A DNA stretch of 36,255 nt from a virus: IMG/VR virus record IMGVR_UViG_3300029908_000083, positions 1 through 36,255 of that record; one strand, 5' to 3'. The position numbers and the translations under genes are program-made. Shown piece by piece: positions 13,779 to 22,514 of this stretch (position 1 is its first letter; each line of letters starts with the position of its first letter). The notes under the pieces were generated by a model. It made no database searches and was not told the origin of the DNA. It saw only the letters and a list, made by a program, of their open reading frames with translations.

Positions 13779-13961
13779 ATGTTTATCAAACCGAATCAGG
13801 GTATAAAAATTCGTGATCCGTTCACTCGGACATTCCTGCCTGACGACGGCGGTAATGTAGAAAATACGCCATTCTGGGCGCGCCGCTTGCGTGACGGAGA
13901 TGTGACTTTGGTGCAGACCGAATCAGATTCAAAAACAGCGGTCAAGGGGAATAAAAAATGA
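13779..13961 (+). CDS. DUF2635 protein, Mu gp38-like (60 aa)
   Basis: The peptide KPNQGIKIRDPFTRTFLPDDGGNVENTPFWARRLRDGDV is a good match to the DUF2635 family: v-x-P-x-x-G-x-x-V-RDP-x-T-x-x-x-L-P, then W-x-RRL-DGDV. In Mu this gene lies right before the sheath gene L, as it does here, with an ATGA overlap. Its role in tail building is not known. It begins the Mu-like tail block. Confidence 0.88.
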   Translation: MFIKPNQGIKIRDPFTRTFLPDDGGNVENTPFWARRLRDGDVTLVQTESDSKTAVKGNKK

Positions 13962-15451
13962 CGACGATTCCTTTCAACTACATTCCGTCCAATCTTCGTC
14001 TTCCGTTGTTCTATGCTGAACTTGACAATTCACAAGCCAACACCGGGCAGCAAACTTCGCGAGCGGTTGTTATTGGTCAGATTACTTCGGCTGGTGTTGC
14101 CGTTCCCAATGTTCCGATTATTTCTCAGGGTCCTTCAGACGCGATCACGCAGGGTGGTCCTGGATCGATTCTGGCTCTGATGACGGCCGCATATCGCAAG
14201 GCTGATCCATTTGGCGAATTGTGGTATCTTCCTCTGTCTGATAACGGTTCAGGCGTTAAGGCAAACGGATCGATTGCGTACACCGCCGCTCCGACCCAAA
14301 ACGGAACACATAATTTGTATATTGCTGGCGTCAATCTTCAGGTTGCGATCAGCTCAACTATGACAGCCGCGAATGTTGCGACGGCTGTTGTCGCCGCTGT
14401 TGCGGCGAACACAAATCTTCCTGTGACGGCCGCTATCGACGGAACAAACACGTATCAGGTAGATTTTATTGCGAAGAATGCAGGTCTCACCGGAAACGAT
14501 ATTGACATTCGTACGAATTATATTGGCGCTGCATCTGGGGAAGTTGACCCGGCTGGACTTGCCTATACCATCACAGCGATGGCGAACGGAGCTACGAATC
14601 CTGTTTTGACAACGGCGCTCGCGAACCTTGACGCACAGGCTTATGATTTTTTGGTTTGTTCATTGACCGATGTAACATCAATGCAAGCGATCACTGCCTA
14701 TCTGAATGATTCCACGGGAGCCTGGAGCTGGGAGCAGCAATTTTATGGGCATGCGTGGTATGCGCGTAAGGGAACATTTGGATCGTTGGTTTCTTTCGGA
14801 ACTGCGCTGAACGATCAGCATTCTTCTGTTTTAGGGTACTATAATTCTCCGACTCCGTCATGGGTTGTTGCGGCTGATTTTGCTGGTACGGCAGCACCTG
14901 CTCTCCGCGCGGACCCTGCGCGCCCACTGCACACACTCGCGATGAGTTCGTTGCAGCCACCGCCGTTGGTCTCGCGGTTTCCTGCGACAGAGCGTAATTC
15001 TTTGTTGTTTGATGGTATTTCGACATTCACTGTGACGGATTCCGGCCAGTGTTTGTTGGAGGGAACTATCACGACCTATCAGTTGAACAAATTTAATCAA
15101 CCTGATGATTCATATTTGCAGATTAATACTTTGTACAATCTTGAATCGATTTTGCAGCAATTGAAATCTGCTGTCACTTCAAAATTCGCGCGCGTTAAAT
15201 TGGCCGCTGATGGAACAAAATTCGCTGATGGAGCTTCGATTGTCACGCCGTCAACGATTAAGTCAGAACTGATCGCTCAGTACATGACGATGGAATATAA
15301 CGGCCAGACACAAAACAGCGATGAGTTTATTGCTGGTCTGATCGTTCAGCAGAACGCGACGTATCCAAATCGCGCCGATGTCCTGTTCGACCCGGCGCTG
15401 ATCGATCAGCTCGATATTCTAGCTTTGCTGTGTCAGTTCAGGCTAACCTAA
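13958..15451 (+). CDS. Contractile tail sheath protein, Mu gpL-like (497 aa)
   Basis: Length is almost that of Mu gpL. Typical elements are IPFNYIPSNLRLPLFYAELDNSQAN, then SRAVVIGQITSAG, GPGSILALMTAAYRKADPFGELWYLPLSD, a variable insert domain (GSIAYTAAPTQNGTHNLYIAG to NGATNP), and the C-terminal YTIDPALIDQ-type ending (PNRADVLFDPALIDQLDILALLCQFRL). These show a contracting tail machine of the myovirus type. Sheath subunits polymerise around the tube and shorten on infection. The next gene is the tube protein, as expected. Confidence 0.93.
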   Translation: MTTIPFNYIPSNLRLPLFYAELDNSQANTGQQTSRAVVIGQITSAGVAVPNVPIISQGPSDAITQGGPGSILALMTAAYRKADPFGELWYLPLSDNGSGVKANGSIAYTAAPTQNGTHNLYIAGVNLQVAISSTMTAANVATAVVAAVAANTNLPVTAAIDGTNTYQVDFIAKNAGLTGNDIDIRTNYIGAASGEVDPAGLAYTITAMANGATNPVLTTALANLDAQAYDFLVCSLTDVTSMQAITAYLNDSTGAWSWEQQFYGHAWYARKGTFGSLVSFGTALNDQHSSVLGYYNSPTPSWVVAADFAGTAAPALRADPARPLHTLAMSSLQPPPLVSRFPATERNSLLFDGISTFTVTDSGQCLLEGTITTYQLNKFNQPDDSYLQINTLYNLESILQQLKSAVTSKFARVKLAADGTKFADGASIVTPSTIKSELIAQYMTMEYNGQTQNSDEFIAGLIVQQNATYPNRADVLFDPALIDQLDILALLCQFRLT

Positions 15452-15461
15452 GGGGACGATT

Positions 15462-15842
15462 ATGGCTACAAATAGAATTGCTGGTATTGCCTCCGTCACG
15501 GTTGACGGCCTGAGTTATTTACTTCAGGGAGAACTTGAATGGTCTCCGTCCACAGTCACGCGCGAGACGATGGCCGGTGAAGATCAAATTCACGGTTACA
15601 AGGAAATGCCAGTTTCAGGTTACATCTCAATGGTTCTGCGCGACACAGGAGGTTTAGCGGTTGAAGATTTTAATCAGATGACGGATGTGACGGTTAACAT
15701 CCAGCTTGCGAACGGCAAGAGCGTTGTCGGGAACAATATGTGGACCGTTAAAGAACAGGAAGTAAAATCAACAGAGGCAACATTCCCGGTTCGATTTGAA
15801 GGACCGACAGGTTGTGTAACTGAGGTATTGGCGACATCATGA
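15462..15842 (+). CDS. Tail tube protein, Mu gpM-like (126 aa)
   Basis: A small beta-rich protein: RIAGIASVTVDGLSYLLQGELEWSPSTVTRETMAGEDQIHGYKEMPVSGYISM. This ordering (AG-a-x-v-x-V-dG..y...G...y-p...re-t..G.D..hGy.e.p..p) is the signature of the phage tail tube family represented by Mu gpM. It forms hexameric rings of the inner tube. It overlaps the chaperone gene by ATGA. The length is near Mu's 118 aa. Confidence 0.92.
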   Translation: MATNRIAGIASVTVDGLSYLLQGELEWSPSTVTRETMAGEDQIHGYKEMPVSGYISMVLRDTGGLAVEDFNQMTDVTVNIQLANGKSVVGNNMWTVKEQEVKSTEATFPVRFEGPTGCVTEVLATS

Positions 15843-16138
15843 CATCAACAGTTCTTGAATCCAAGGTAATCACGCTCAGGAAGCCGATTATCACTGAGGG
15901 AAACACCATCTCCGAATTGACGATCCGCGAACCAACAGCCTTTGAGCTTGAGGCCGCTGAGGAAGCTGGTAAAACGAGCGATACTGCCCGTACGATCAAG
16001 CTCGTGTCCTTGGCCGCGAACGTTCATCCGAAGATCGTGAAAAACTTACTGGGGAGCGATCTGTTGCGAGCCAACAGGATTATTTCCGATTTTTTGGACA
16101 TTGGCCAAGAGGATGGAGAACCATCCTCGCCGACTTAA
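15839..16138 (+). CDS. Tail assembly chaperone, zero-frame product (Mu gp41-like, 99 aa)
   Basis: The sequence LRKPIITEGNTISELTIREPTAFELEAAEE fits the Mu gp41/E family (LrkPi...G..v.eL.lReP...e...ae). Such chaperones coat the tape measure before tube polymerisation. The gene overlaps the tube gene by ATGA. It contains a -1 frameshift site at 16090-16096, through which a minority of ribosomes would make a longer 136-aa protein (see the next entry). The arrangement between tube and tape measure is the same as in lambda G/GT and Mu 41/42. Confidence 0.88.
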   Translation: MTSTVLESKVITLRKPIITEGNTISELTIREPTAFELEAAEEAGKTSDTARTIKLVSLAANVHPKIVKNLLGSDLLRANRIISDFLDIGQEDGEPSSPT

Positions 16139-16248
16139 CGTACACGTTTCACTGGGGACCTAATGAAGCTTGGAGTTTAACGGGCAGTCAAATTGTTTGG
16201 TGGGAAAAACAGGCTCGTAGAATCTCCAAGATTCTGAAGGAACCGTGA
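16090..16248 (+). CDS. -1 frameshift extension of the tail assembly chaperone (slippery site T TTT TTG)
   Basis: In the zero frame the codons GAT TTT TTG at 16088-16096 contain the heptamer T TTT TTG (16090-16096), a perfect X XXY YYZ slippery site. The -1 frame stays open to TGA at 16246-16248, one base before the tape measure ATG. It reads on as GHWPRGWRTILADLTYTFHW, GPNEAWSLTGSQIVWWEKQ and ARRISKILKEP. The FHW-P-EAW part is what one expects of the T domain of gp42-type proteins. The fusion would have 136 residues (86 zero-frame codons plus 50). No start codon or RBS would serve the extension alone. Confidence 0.85.
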   Translation, partial: FFGHWPRGWRTILADLTYTFHWGPNEAWSLTGSQIVWWEKQARRISKILKEP

Positions 16249-16249
16249 G

Positions 16250-17743
16250 ATGGCCAAAGATTTCAAATTTGTAATCTCCGCTGATAACAATCCGGCTCTC
16301 AAAAGTTTGCGAGCCGTCAATGCTGAGTTATATCGTGTCAACGCTGCCTTCAGGCGCACGCGTGGTAAGTCAGAAGGGTCGGGTGGTCCTCTCGACCCTA
16401 AATCTCTTAATGTGATTTCCAGCGAGCTTAAAAACGTGAATAACGTTTTTAAAACCATGACCGCATCCAAAAATCAGTGGGAAAGAGACGCCGGGTTCAC
16501 TCAAATCAAAAATGGTCTGAAGGGGACGACTGAGGCTGCTGATCTTCTGAAGCTTGCTATGGACAACATCCTTTCCCCTTTTATGGCGCTTACTGGCATA
16601 GCTGGGGTTTCTGTGTTCGCGAATATGGCCGCTGGCTGGGGACACGTTGCTGCACAGATCAAACAGACAAGTTATGAAACAGGTATGGCGAATCAGGGGA
16701 TTCAGAATTGGATAAACCTCGGAAAAATGTTTGGAATCCAGACCGATGATATGATGTCCGGTCTTAAAACATTCTCGAAAAATATGGAAGATACTGCCTT
16801 CGGCCGAAATAATCCATTGATGGCGTTTTTGTCTCGTCCAGACATAGGAATAAAAGATATTCGAGCTAGGATTCAGGCTCCTGGTGGAGTCGATAGTTTG
16901 ATGCGCGAGATTTCAGGAAAGTTACAGAATTTTTCCCCCATAGTTCGCTCACAAATGTTGGATACGGCGCAGCTTGGTTTTATGAAACCTATGCTGATGT
17001 ACGGAGAAGATGAATTTAATAAAAGAAAAAAAATGGCCGGCGATCTTGGACTTATTGCAACAGACAAACAATCTGAGGATTTTTTAAAGATCGAACGTTC
17101 AGCGAACGGCGCGCGTCTTGCTATCGAAAATTATCAGAAGAGTTTAACTCTTTTGTACGCACCAGCCGCAGTTCCTGTCGTCAATTTGTTTTCTAAAACA
17201 TTGTCTTATTTTAATACCCTTGTTAAGGATGCAGAAATCATAAATACTGCTATAGTCTCATCTATATCGAGGCAGGTTAAACCCGTCGATCTCACGTCAA
17301 AGCCAATGGAGATGTTGGGTTCTGCATCGGATTTGTGGAACGGTTATAAATCATGGCGTAGTCAATATCCTGATTATCACCGTGGTGCGTCATCGTTCGG
17401 CAACAAAAATTCTGATTCCTCCGGTAATACACCAAGTGATTTTTCTGTAGCTCTGAGAAAATCCGCCAAGGATTTTTTTGGTGTATCCCCGAATGCTATG
17501 GGTGATGTAGATACTACCAGCCAAAGCGGGATTTCTCTGCCCGGTTCTCCACCACCCGATTTTTCTGATGACAGCACTATCTTGGGAGCCGTAGGAGGAA
17601 AAAATTCTGGTGGAGGTCAGGGCGGCTCTCCTGTCACAGTAAATGTTTACAATGCTCAACCAGGCACTAAGGTAACAACGCAAGGTCCAAACGGACAAAA
17701 AGTTCCCGTCAACATTAGTTATTCGTTACAGAACATACCATGA
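16250..17743 (+). CDS. Tail tape measure protein (497 aa)
   Basis: Large helical protein directly after the assembly chaperone, with an N-terminal FKFVISADNNPALKSLRAVNAELYRVN segment typical of tape measures. A hydrophobic segment lies around residues 105-130 (LSPFMALTGIAGVSVFANMAAGW), probably used for membrane penetration. The C-terminus is Gly- and Ser-rich and ends with TVNVYNAQPGTKVTTQ. It is short for a tape measure. With the usual rule of about 1.5 angstrom per residue the tail would be roughly 75 nm long (inference). Coupled to the next gene by ATGA. Confidence 0.88.
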   Translation: MAKDFKFVISADNNPALKSLRAVNAELYRVNAAFRRTRGKSEGSGGPLDPKSLNVISSELKNVNNVFKTMTASKNQWERDAGFTQIKNGLKGTTEAADLLKLAMDNILSPFMALTGIAGVSVFANMAAGWGHVAAQIKQTSYETGMANQGIQNWINLGKMFGIQTDDMMSGLKTFSKNMEDTAFGRNNPLMAFLSRPDIGIKDIRARIQAPGGVDSLMREISGKLQNFSPIVRSQMLDTAQLGFMKPMLMYGEDEFNKRKKMAGDLGLIATDKQSEDFLKIERSANGARLAIENYQKSLTLLYAPAAVPVVNLFSKTLSYFNTLVKDAEIINTAIVSSISRQVKPVDLTSKPMEMLGSASDLWNGYKSWRSQYPDYHRGASSFGNKNSDSSGNTPSDFSVALRKSAKDFFGVSPNAMGDVDTTSQSGISLPGSPPPDFSDDSTILGAVGGKNSGGGQGGSPVTVNVYNAQPGTKVTTQGPNGQKVPVNISYSLQNIP

Positions 17744-18564
17744 GTATTCTCGATCAAATCTTGGCTTTGTCGAATCCTTTGGCAACGCTCGACAGCTATT
17801 TCTCCCAGCTTTACCCAGCTTCGTGGAACGGTGTTCCTTTCTTCACAGAGGGAAACGACACGGATATTGGTCGCAGAAATGTTGAGCACACTTATCCATT
17901 CAGAGATATTCCTTGGCAGGAAGATATCGGCCGTAAATCAAGAAAATATAATTTGATCGGGTTCATCGTCGGTGATGACGTGATCTCGCAAAGAGATTTG
18001 ATGCAGACGGCCGCTGAGATCGCCGGTCCTGGAACTTTAGTACATCCTACTTATGGCACTCTTACGCTGAGTATCTTGTCGTGTCAGTTTCGCGCGCATA
18101 AATCGCATGGTCGCGTTATCGAAATTAATTTTCAATTCGGAGAATCCGGCGCCAAAATTTATCCATCTCAAGGTGTATCAACTGGTGTTGCTGTAACGAA
18201 TGCAGGTTCTGATGCCAATCAAGCGATGAGTGATGACTTTGCGACGCAGGTCACATCGAGTCTTCAGGAGGGAGCGTCTGTGGTCTCCCAGGCATTTCGA
18301 ACTGTATCAAGTTGGACTGGAATTGCTTCAACGTTGGGGAACGACGCGACGAATATTTTTCATCTTGCATCTGGTATTATCGGACCATTTGGAAGATTTT
18401 TTGGTGGTTCAACCGGCAGCAGTAGCGGCAGCATCAGTGGTTCATATGTTTCTCCAAGTCAGCTCGCGAGTCAGGTGGCGAATTTGACGAACACAAGTAT
18501 TGCTGATCGAGGACAAATTTCCAGCGCAGTGAACAATATTTCATCTGTAGCGGAGGGATTATGA
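17740..18564 (+). CDS. Mu gpN-like baseplate protein, N-terminal half (DNA circularisation domain family, 274 aa)
   Basis: The N-terminal 150 residues contain LYPASWNGVPFFTEGNDTDIGRRN, YPFRDIPWQEDIGRKSRKYNLIGFIVGDD, and AAEIAGPGTLVHPTYGTL. These are the marks of the family named DNA circularisation protein N-terminus (Mu gpN), now understood as a baseplate hub/tail component. In Mu the protein has about 490 residues in one chain. Here the reading stops at 18564, and a second gene with its own GGAGGG site continues. The C-terminal part is Gly/Ser-rich and low in complexity. A good fit after the tape measure. Confidence 0.85.
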   Translation: MSILDQILALSNPLATLDSYFSQLYPASWNGVPFFTEGNDTDIGRRNVEHTYPFRDIPWQEDIGRKSRKYNLIGFIVGDDVISQRDLMQTAAEIAGPGTLVHPTYGTLTLSILSCQFRAHKSHGRVIEINFQFGESGAKIYPSQGVSTGVAVTNAGSDANQAMSDDFATQVTSSLQEGASVVSQAFRTVSSWTGIASTLGNDATNIFHLASGIIGPFGRFFGGSTGSSSGSISGSYVSPSQLASQVANLTNTSIADRGQISSAVNNISSVAEGL

Positions 18565-19124
18565 GTCAGCCATCCGATCTCGCAAATGCAGTTCAGACCT
18601 TGGCAAATACGTTGCTCCAGGCGATCACCGATCCAGCAGATGCGATCCGTATTTTTACACAACTTAATGCCTTCGTTACTACGGCCGTCACATCAAGTTC
18701 AGCTATAGGACTCGCGCAGACGAATGTTCAAAATGGTGTTGCTGATTTGTGTCGCCGAACTGCCGCAGTAGCTTTGGCCCAAGCGTCCGCTAATTATCAA
18801 CCATCCTCACAAAACGACGCTGAGACAATCCAAACTGCCGTTTGCGATATTCTCGATGCTGAAATTTTGATAGCAGGAAATCAAGGGCAGGATGAAACGT
18901 ATCTGGCGTTTAAAAATCTAAGAACCGCAGTTTCTCAGGATTTGACCGCGCGCGGTTCTGCGTTGCCTCCATTAAAAACGTTCACGAATTATGCTCCTGT
19001 TCCATCTCTGGTTTTGGCTTATAGATATTACCAAGATATCACCCGTACAGATCAATTGGTAGGTTTTGCAAATCCCGTTCATCCCGCGTTTATGCCATTG
19101 TCTTTTCAGGCGGTGAGTTATTGA
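18561..19124 (+). CDS. Mu gpN-like baseplate protein, C-terminal half as separate gene (187 aa)
   Basis: Helical first part (NAVQTLANTLLQAITDPADAIRIFTQLNAF), then LCRRTAAVALAQASANYQ and the C-terminal RGSALPPLKTFTNYAPVPSLVLAYRYYQDITRTDQLVGFANPVHPAFMP. The last element corresponds to the conserved C-terminal region of long gpN proteins (LP...PSLVLAy...gda.r...i..rN...hP.FVp). A GGAGGG ribosome-binding site and the ATGA overlap show it is translated on its own, so this is a natural split and not an error. Both halves probably assemble together in the baseplate. Confidence 0.8.
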   Translation: MSQPSDLANAVQTLANTLLQAITDPADAIRIFTQLNAFVTTAVTSSSAIGLAQTNVQNGVADLCRRTAAVALAQASANYQPSSQNDAETIQTAVCDILDAEILIAGNQGQDETYLAFKNLRTAVSQDLTARGSALPPLKTFTNYAPVPSLVLAYRYYQDITRTDQLVGFANPVHPAFMPLSFQAVSY

Positions 19125-19125
19125 T

Positions 19126-20340
19126 ATGTCAGATGATGTAACAATTGTCACAGGACAACAATCGATATCAGGATGGACATCTGTCCGGGTGACTCGCGCG
19201 ATAGAGCGTATGCCGAATGATTTTCAGATAGAATTGACGGAATTTTTTCCTGCCGATGGTTCGAAGATAATCATACAGGCGGGTGCTCCGTGTCAGTTAA
19301 AACTTGGCAATGATCTGGTCTTGACCGGATATATAGACGAATATGAAGCTAAGATCGAAGCGCAGCAGCACTCCGTCAGTGTTTCAGGCCGCAGCATGAG
19401 TGAAGATGTGGTAGATTGTTCTGCCGAATGGAATAGCGCGCAGTTTGTAAATTCTAGCGCATTACAGATTATTCAGGGGTTAGCATCAGTCTATGGGATT
19501 CCTGTGGCCCAGACTCCAAATACAGGTAATTCAAAACCTATTCCTCAATTTAATTTGATGTACGGTGAAACTGCTGTCGAAATTATTGAGAGGATCACGC
19601 GATATGAGCAGTTGATTTATTACGATATGCCTGACGGAAGTATTTTGCTTAGTCAGGCATCAACTATAAAGGCTGGGAGCGCGTTGGTTCAGGGAGTGAA
19701 CGTGCAATCCGCAACCGTGCGTTTATCGATGAAGAGATACAGTAATTACGTCTGTGTATATCAATCTACAGCATCATTTTCTGATGGACAGAGTCTCGGT
19801 AGCGGACAAAACAATTCGATGAATGAGTTTTCTCAGGCGGTTGATAATACGGTTCCGCGTCATCGTCAGAAATTCATCGTGGTAGAAAGTGGTGATTATG
19901 TTGGTTACACTGTTACTAAGCTGCGCTCGCAATGGGAGTGTAATCGCCGCGCTGGTAAAGATTATGAATTGCAGGTTGTGGTGGATAGCTGGAGGGACGG
20001 ATCGGGAAATTTATGGCAACCAAACACTTTGGTTGATATCAATATTCCTGCGTTGAAACTTGCCGACAGAACATGGTTGATCGGGCAGGTGACATATTCA
20101 AGAAATGAAGAAACTGGAACAACTGCAACGCTGGTTTTGAATCCTCCTATAGCGTTTCAACCGGAGCCAATTATTTTGGTTCCTCAGCCGTTTGCAGAAG
20201 GGACGCCAGTTCCACCGGCCATATCTTCTCCAGATACCACTGGCGTTTCCTCTACTGTTGATCAGCTAAAGGCGTCCGATCTGACGACACCTATAGTGAA
20301 CACGAGTCCGATTCCTCTTCCTGCGGGGTCTGGGCAATGA
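19126..20340 (+). CDS. Baseplate hub protein, Mu gp44/gpD-like (404 aa)
   Basis: Sequence starts with VTIVTGQQSISGWTSVRVTRAIERMPNDFQIELTEFFP, then LKLGNDLVLTGYIDEYEAKIEAQQHSVSVSGRSMSEDVVDCSAEW. This is the first beta-barrel of gp44-type hubs (late control gene D superfamily). The long middle part with LMYGETAVEIIERITRYEQLIYYDMPDGSILLSQ and DYELQVVVDSWRDGSGNLWQPNTLVDINIPALKLADRTWLIGQVTYS is typical too. The hub trimer carries the spike and joins the tube. The C-terminus is Pro-rich. Overlaps the next gene by ATGA. Confidence 0.92.
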   Translation: MSDDVTIVTGQQSISGWTSVRVTRAIERMPNDFQIELTEFFPADGSKIIIQAGAPCQLKLGNDLVLTGYIDEYEAKIEAQQHSVSVSGRSMSEDVVDCSAEWNSAQFVNSSALQIIQGLASVYGIPVAQTPNTGNSKPIPQFNLMYGETAVEIIERITRYEQLIYYDMPDGSILLSQASTIKAGSALVQGVNVQSATVRLSMKRYSNYVCVYQSTASFSDGQSLGSGQNNSMNEFSQAVDNTVPRHRQKFIVVESGDYVGYTVTKLRSQWECNRRAGKDYELQVVVDSWRDGSGNLWQPNTLVDINIPALKLADRTWLIGQVTYSRNEETGTTATLVLNPPIAFQPEPIILVPQPFAEGTPVPPAISSPDTTGVSSTVDQLKASDLTTPIVNTSPIPLPAGSGQ

Positions 20341-20909
20341 GCGAAAAATTGATATCTATTTGTTTGAATGAAATCCGCCGTCTTCGCAGACAAATTACAC
20401 TCGCTCTCTCGCGCGGCAGGACGACCACTCCTGTGAATGATTCAGGTCTAGTCCGAGTTGTACAGGGAAATTTAGGAATCAATCAGATCGTTGACGATAT
20501 CCCTTTGGTCCAACAATACGGTTTCGCATCAAATCCACCAGTTGGCACCGATTTCTTTATGGGCTGTTTGGCCGGTGATAGGTCTAACGGTGCCATCACA
20601 GCGACGAATAATCAGACTTATATTTTGAAGAATCTCGGCAACGGCTCTGTTGCTCTGTATGATATGTTTGGAAATAAAGTTGTGTTATCTTCTGTTGGTT
20701 TTTCTCTGACAGATTTTTCCGGTAATTCGGTTGTCTCTAGCTCGGCAGGAATCAAAGTACATGGCGCGAGTTGCTATGAATGGGATGTTAACGGCTATGG
20801 TCAGAAGATCACTTGGACAGGCGGCACGAGCTGGACAATCGATAACTACACGACTGGTGCAACTGTGACGACAAATACTCACGCAATAAATCCGCCAGGT
20901 CCACCATGA
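20337..20909 (+). CDS. Baseplate spike protein, Mu gp45-like (190 aa)
   Basis: The gene follows the hub and has a helical N-terminus (NEIRRLRRQITLALSRG) and an OB-like part (LVRVVQGNLGINQIVDDIPLVQQYGFASNPPVGTDFFMGCLAGDRSNGA). A beta-helical C-terminal part with alternating Val, Ser and Gly comes after it, ending VTTNTHAINPPGPP. Mu gp45 is the membrane-piercing spike with exactly this order and a length of 197 aa. The final THAINPPG is the kind of loop that often ends such spikes; whether His binds metal cannot be seen. ATGA overlap with the following gene. Confidence 0.88.
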   Translation: MSEKLISICLNEIRRLRRQITLALSRGRTTTPVNDSGLVRVVQGNLGINQIVDDIPLVQQYGFASNPPVGTDFFMGCLAGDRSNGAITATNNQTYILKNLGNGSVALYDMFGNKVVLSSVGFSLTDFSGNSVVSSSAGIKVHGASCYEWDVNGYGQKITWTGGTSWTIDNYTTGATVTTNTHAINPPGPP

Positions 20910-21367
20910 GCGATGTTCAGACGATATGGGATACTTTAAACGCACGCGGCGACTGGGCGATGTCTGGTCCATCTTTGGCCAGCGGTAACGATCTTTACAC
21001 GGCCGTTTTGATTAGTCTTTTTACGGATCGAGTTGCCCATCCAACGGATGTGATTCCTGACGGTACGACGAACCCTCGCGGTTGGTGGGGGGACAACCAA
21101 ATTGACGGAAGCGTTGATCCTATAGGATCGCGTTTATGGCTGCTCGACCGAAGCAAAGCGCCAACGACTCAGGTATTAAATCAGGCGGTCGATTATTGCA
21201 AAGAGGCATTGCAATGGATGCTGGATGACGGTGTGGCTGCGAATATTAATGTTCAAGCATCATGGAATGCACCTAATTATCTCGCATTGGTCGTGACTAT
21301 TTCTCAAACTAATGATACAACACCTAAGCCTTTTAAATTCGATTTGCTCTGGCAGGAGATAGTATAA
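20906..21367 (+). CDS. Baseplate protein, Mu gp46-like (153 aa)
   Basis: Phage GP46 family. The motifs ASGNDLYTAVLISLFTDRVA, GWWGDNQIDGSVDPIGSRLWLLDRSKAPTTQVL (in parts) and DYCKEALQWMLDDGVAANINVQASWNAPNYLALVVTI agree with the family (gDl..AvlisL.tdr.A......G.rGWWgD...dGsrLWLL.R.k....tl..a..y..eAL.WL..dGva). It is a baseplate wedge component between spike and gp47. Starts with the ATGA overlap and ends next to the gp47 ATG. Confidence 0.93.
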   Translation: MSDVQTIWDTLNARGDWAMSGPSLASGNDLYTAVLISLFTDRVAHPTDVIPDGTTNPRGWWGDNQIDGSVDPIGSRLWLLDRSKAPTTQVLNQAVDYCKEALQWMLDDGVAANINVQASWNAPNYLALVVTISQTNDTTPKPFKFDLLWQEIV

Positions 21368-22510
21368 ATGCCGTTCCCACGCCCCACACTTTCAACGCTA
21401 CGGCAACAGGCAGCGGCGGACATCAACGGCGCGCTTGCCGGAGCTGATGGTCTTTTACGGCGCGCGAATTTAAACGTTATCGGAACGGTTCAGGCTGGAT
21501 TCGCTAATTTGCAGTATGGGTATCTTGATTGGATCGCTCTGCAAGCCGTTCCATTCACGGCGACCGGCGAATATCTTCAGGCATGGGGGGCTTTGAAAGA
21601 TATTTATCAGCAAGGTCCTCAGGCGGCATCAGGCGGAACGACATTCTCAGGAACTCCCGGAACTGATATCCCCCTTAATACGATTTTAGTTCGCGCCGAT
21701 GGTGCAACATTCATTTCGACGGCCGATGTTCAAGTGGGCGGTGGCGGCACGATTCAAGTTCCTGCGACAGCCCAGACAGCAGGTTCTGCCGGAAATACAC
21801 CTGTAAGTTCAGTGATGAGCATCAGTCAGGCAATCGAAGGTGTGACGACAAACGGAACAGTGACGCTTGCCTATACTGGCGGCACCGATACACAATCACC
21901 TGATTCATTTCGCAGTGACGTTCTACAAGCCTTCGCAAATCCACCACAAGGCGGTGCAGCTCAGGATTATGTGACTTGGGCGCTCGCTGTCAATGGCGTC
22001 ACGCGCGCATGGTGTTTGCCTAACGGCATGGGATCAGGAACCGTTATTGTCTACACAATGTTTGACGAATCGGAATCTGCATATAATGGATTTCCACAAG
22101 GCAGTAATGGCGTTGCCACTGGTGAGCCGCGCGACACCGCAGCGACAGGAGACCAGCTCGCGGTAGCTAATTACATTTTTGGTCCTTATCGACAACCGGT
22201 AACCGCACTCGTTTATTCATGTGCTCCTATTGCTGATCCGAAAAATTTCACGATCACAAATTTAAATCCAAACACAACCGCGATGAAGACAGCGGTTGCT
22301 GCGGCCATAACTGATACTTTTTTGAGGGAAGGAACGCCTGGAGGTGTGAGGCTTGCAGACGGAACGACCGGAGGAACGATTGCGTTGGCCGATGTTATAG
22401 CTGGAATTGATGCTGTTCCAGGACTAATTGATTTTATCGTAACTTCTCCAGCTACCGATATCGTGAGTACAACTGGATATTTGGCAACATTGGGTACGAT
22501 TACATGGTGA
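21368..22510 (+). CDS. Baseplate J-like wedge protein, Mu gp47-like (380 aa)
   Basis: Family features: PRPTLSTLRQQAAADINGALAGADGLLRRANLNVIGTVQAGFANLQYGYLDW at the N-terminus, then GEYLQAWGALKDIYQQGPQAASG, AGSAGNTPV and GTDTQSPDSFRSDVLQAFANPPQGGAAQDYVTWALAVNGVTRAWC (quoted in part). The last is the classic (e)-d-D-e-x-x-R-x-R-(l/v) type element. The C-terminal domain has NFTITNLNPN and the FLREGTPGG loops. Wedge protein that triggers sheath contraction. Length is normal (Mu gp47: 360 aa). Confidence 0.93.
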   Translation: MPFPRPTLSTLRQQAAADINGALAGADGLLRRANLNVIGTVQAGFANLQYGYLDWIALQAVPFTATGEYLQAWGALKDIYQQGPQAASGGTTFSGTPGTDIPLNTILVRADGATFISTADVQVGGGGTIQVPATAQTAGSAGNTPVSSVMSISQAIEGVTTNGTVTLAYTGGTDTQSPDSFRSDVLQAFANPPQGGAAQDYVTWALAVNGVTRAWCLPNGMGSGTVIVYTMFDESESAYNGFPQGSNGVATGEPRDTAATGDQLAVANYIFGPYRQPVTALVYSCAPIADPKNFTITNLNPNTTAMKTAVAAAITDTFLREGTPGGVRLADGTTGGTIALADVIAGIDAVPGLIDFIVTSPATDIVSTTGYLATLGTITW

Positions 22511-22514
22511 CGAT

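Noticed and set aside
18540-18580. Programmed frameshift joining the two gpN halves
   Set aside because: No slippery heptamer is seen, and the second gene has a strong GGAGGG site and its own ATG.
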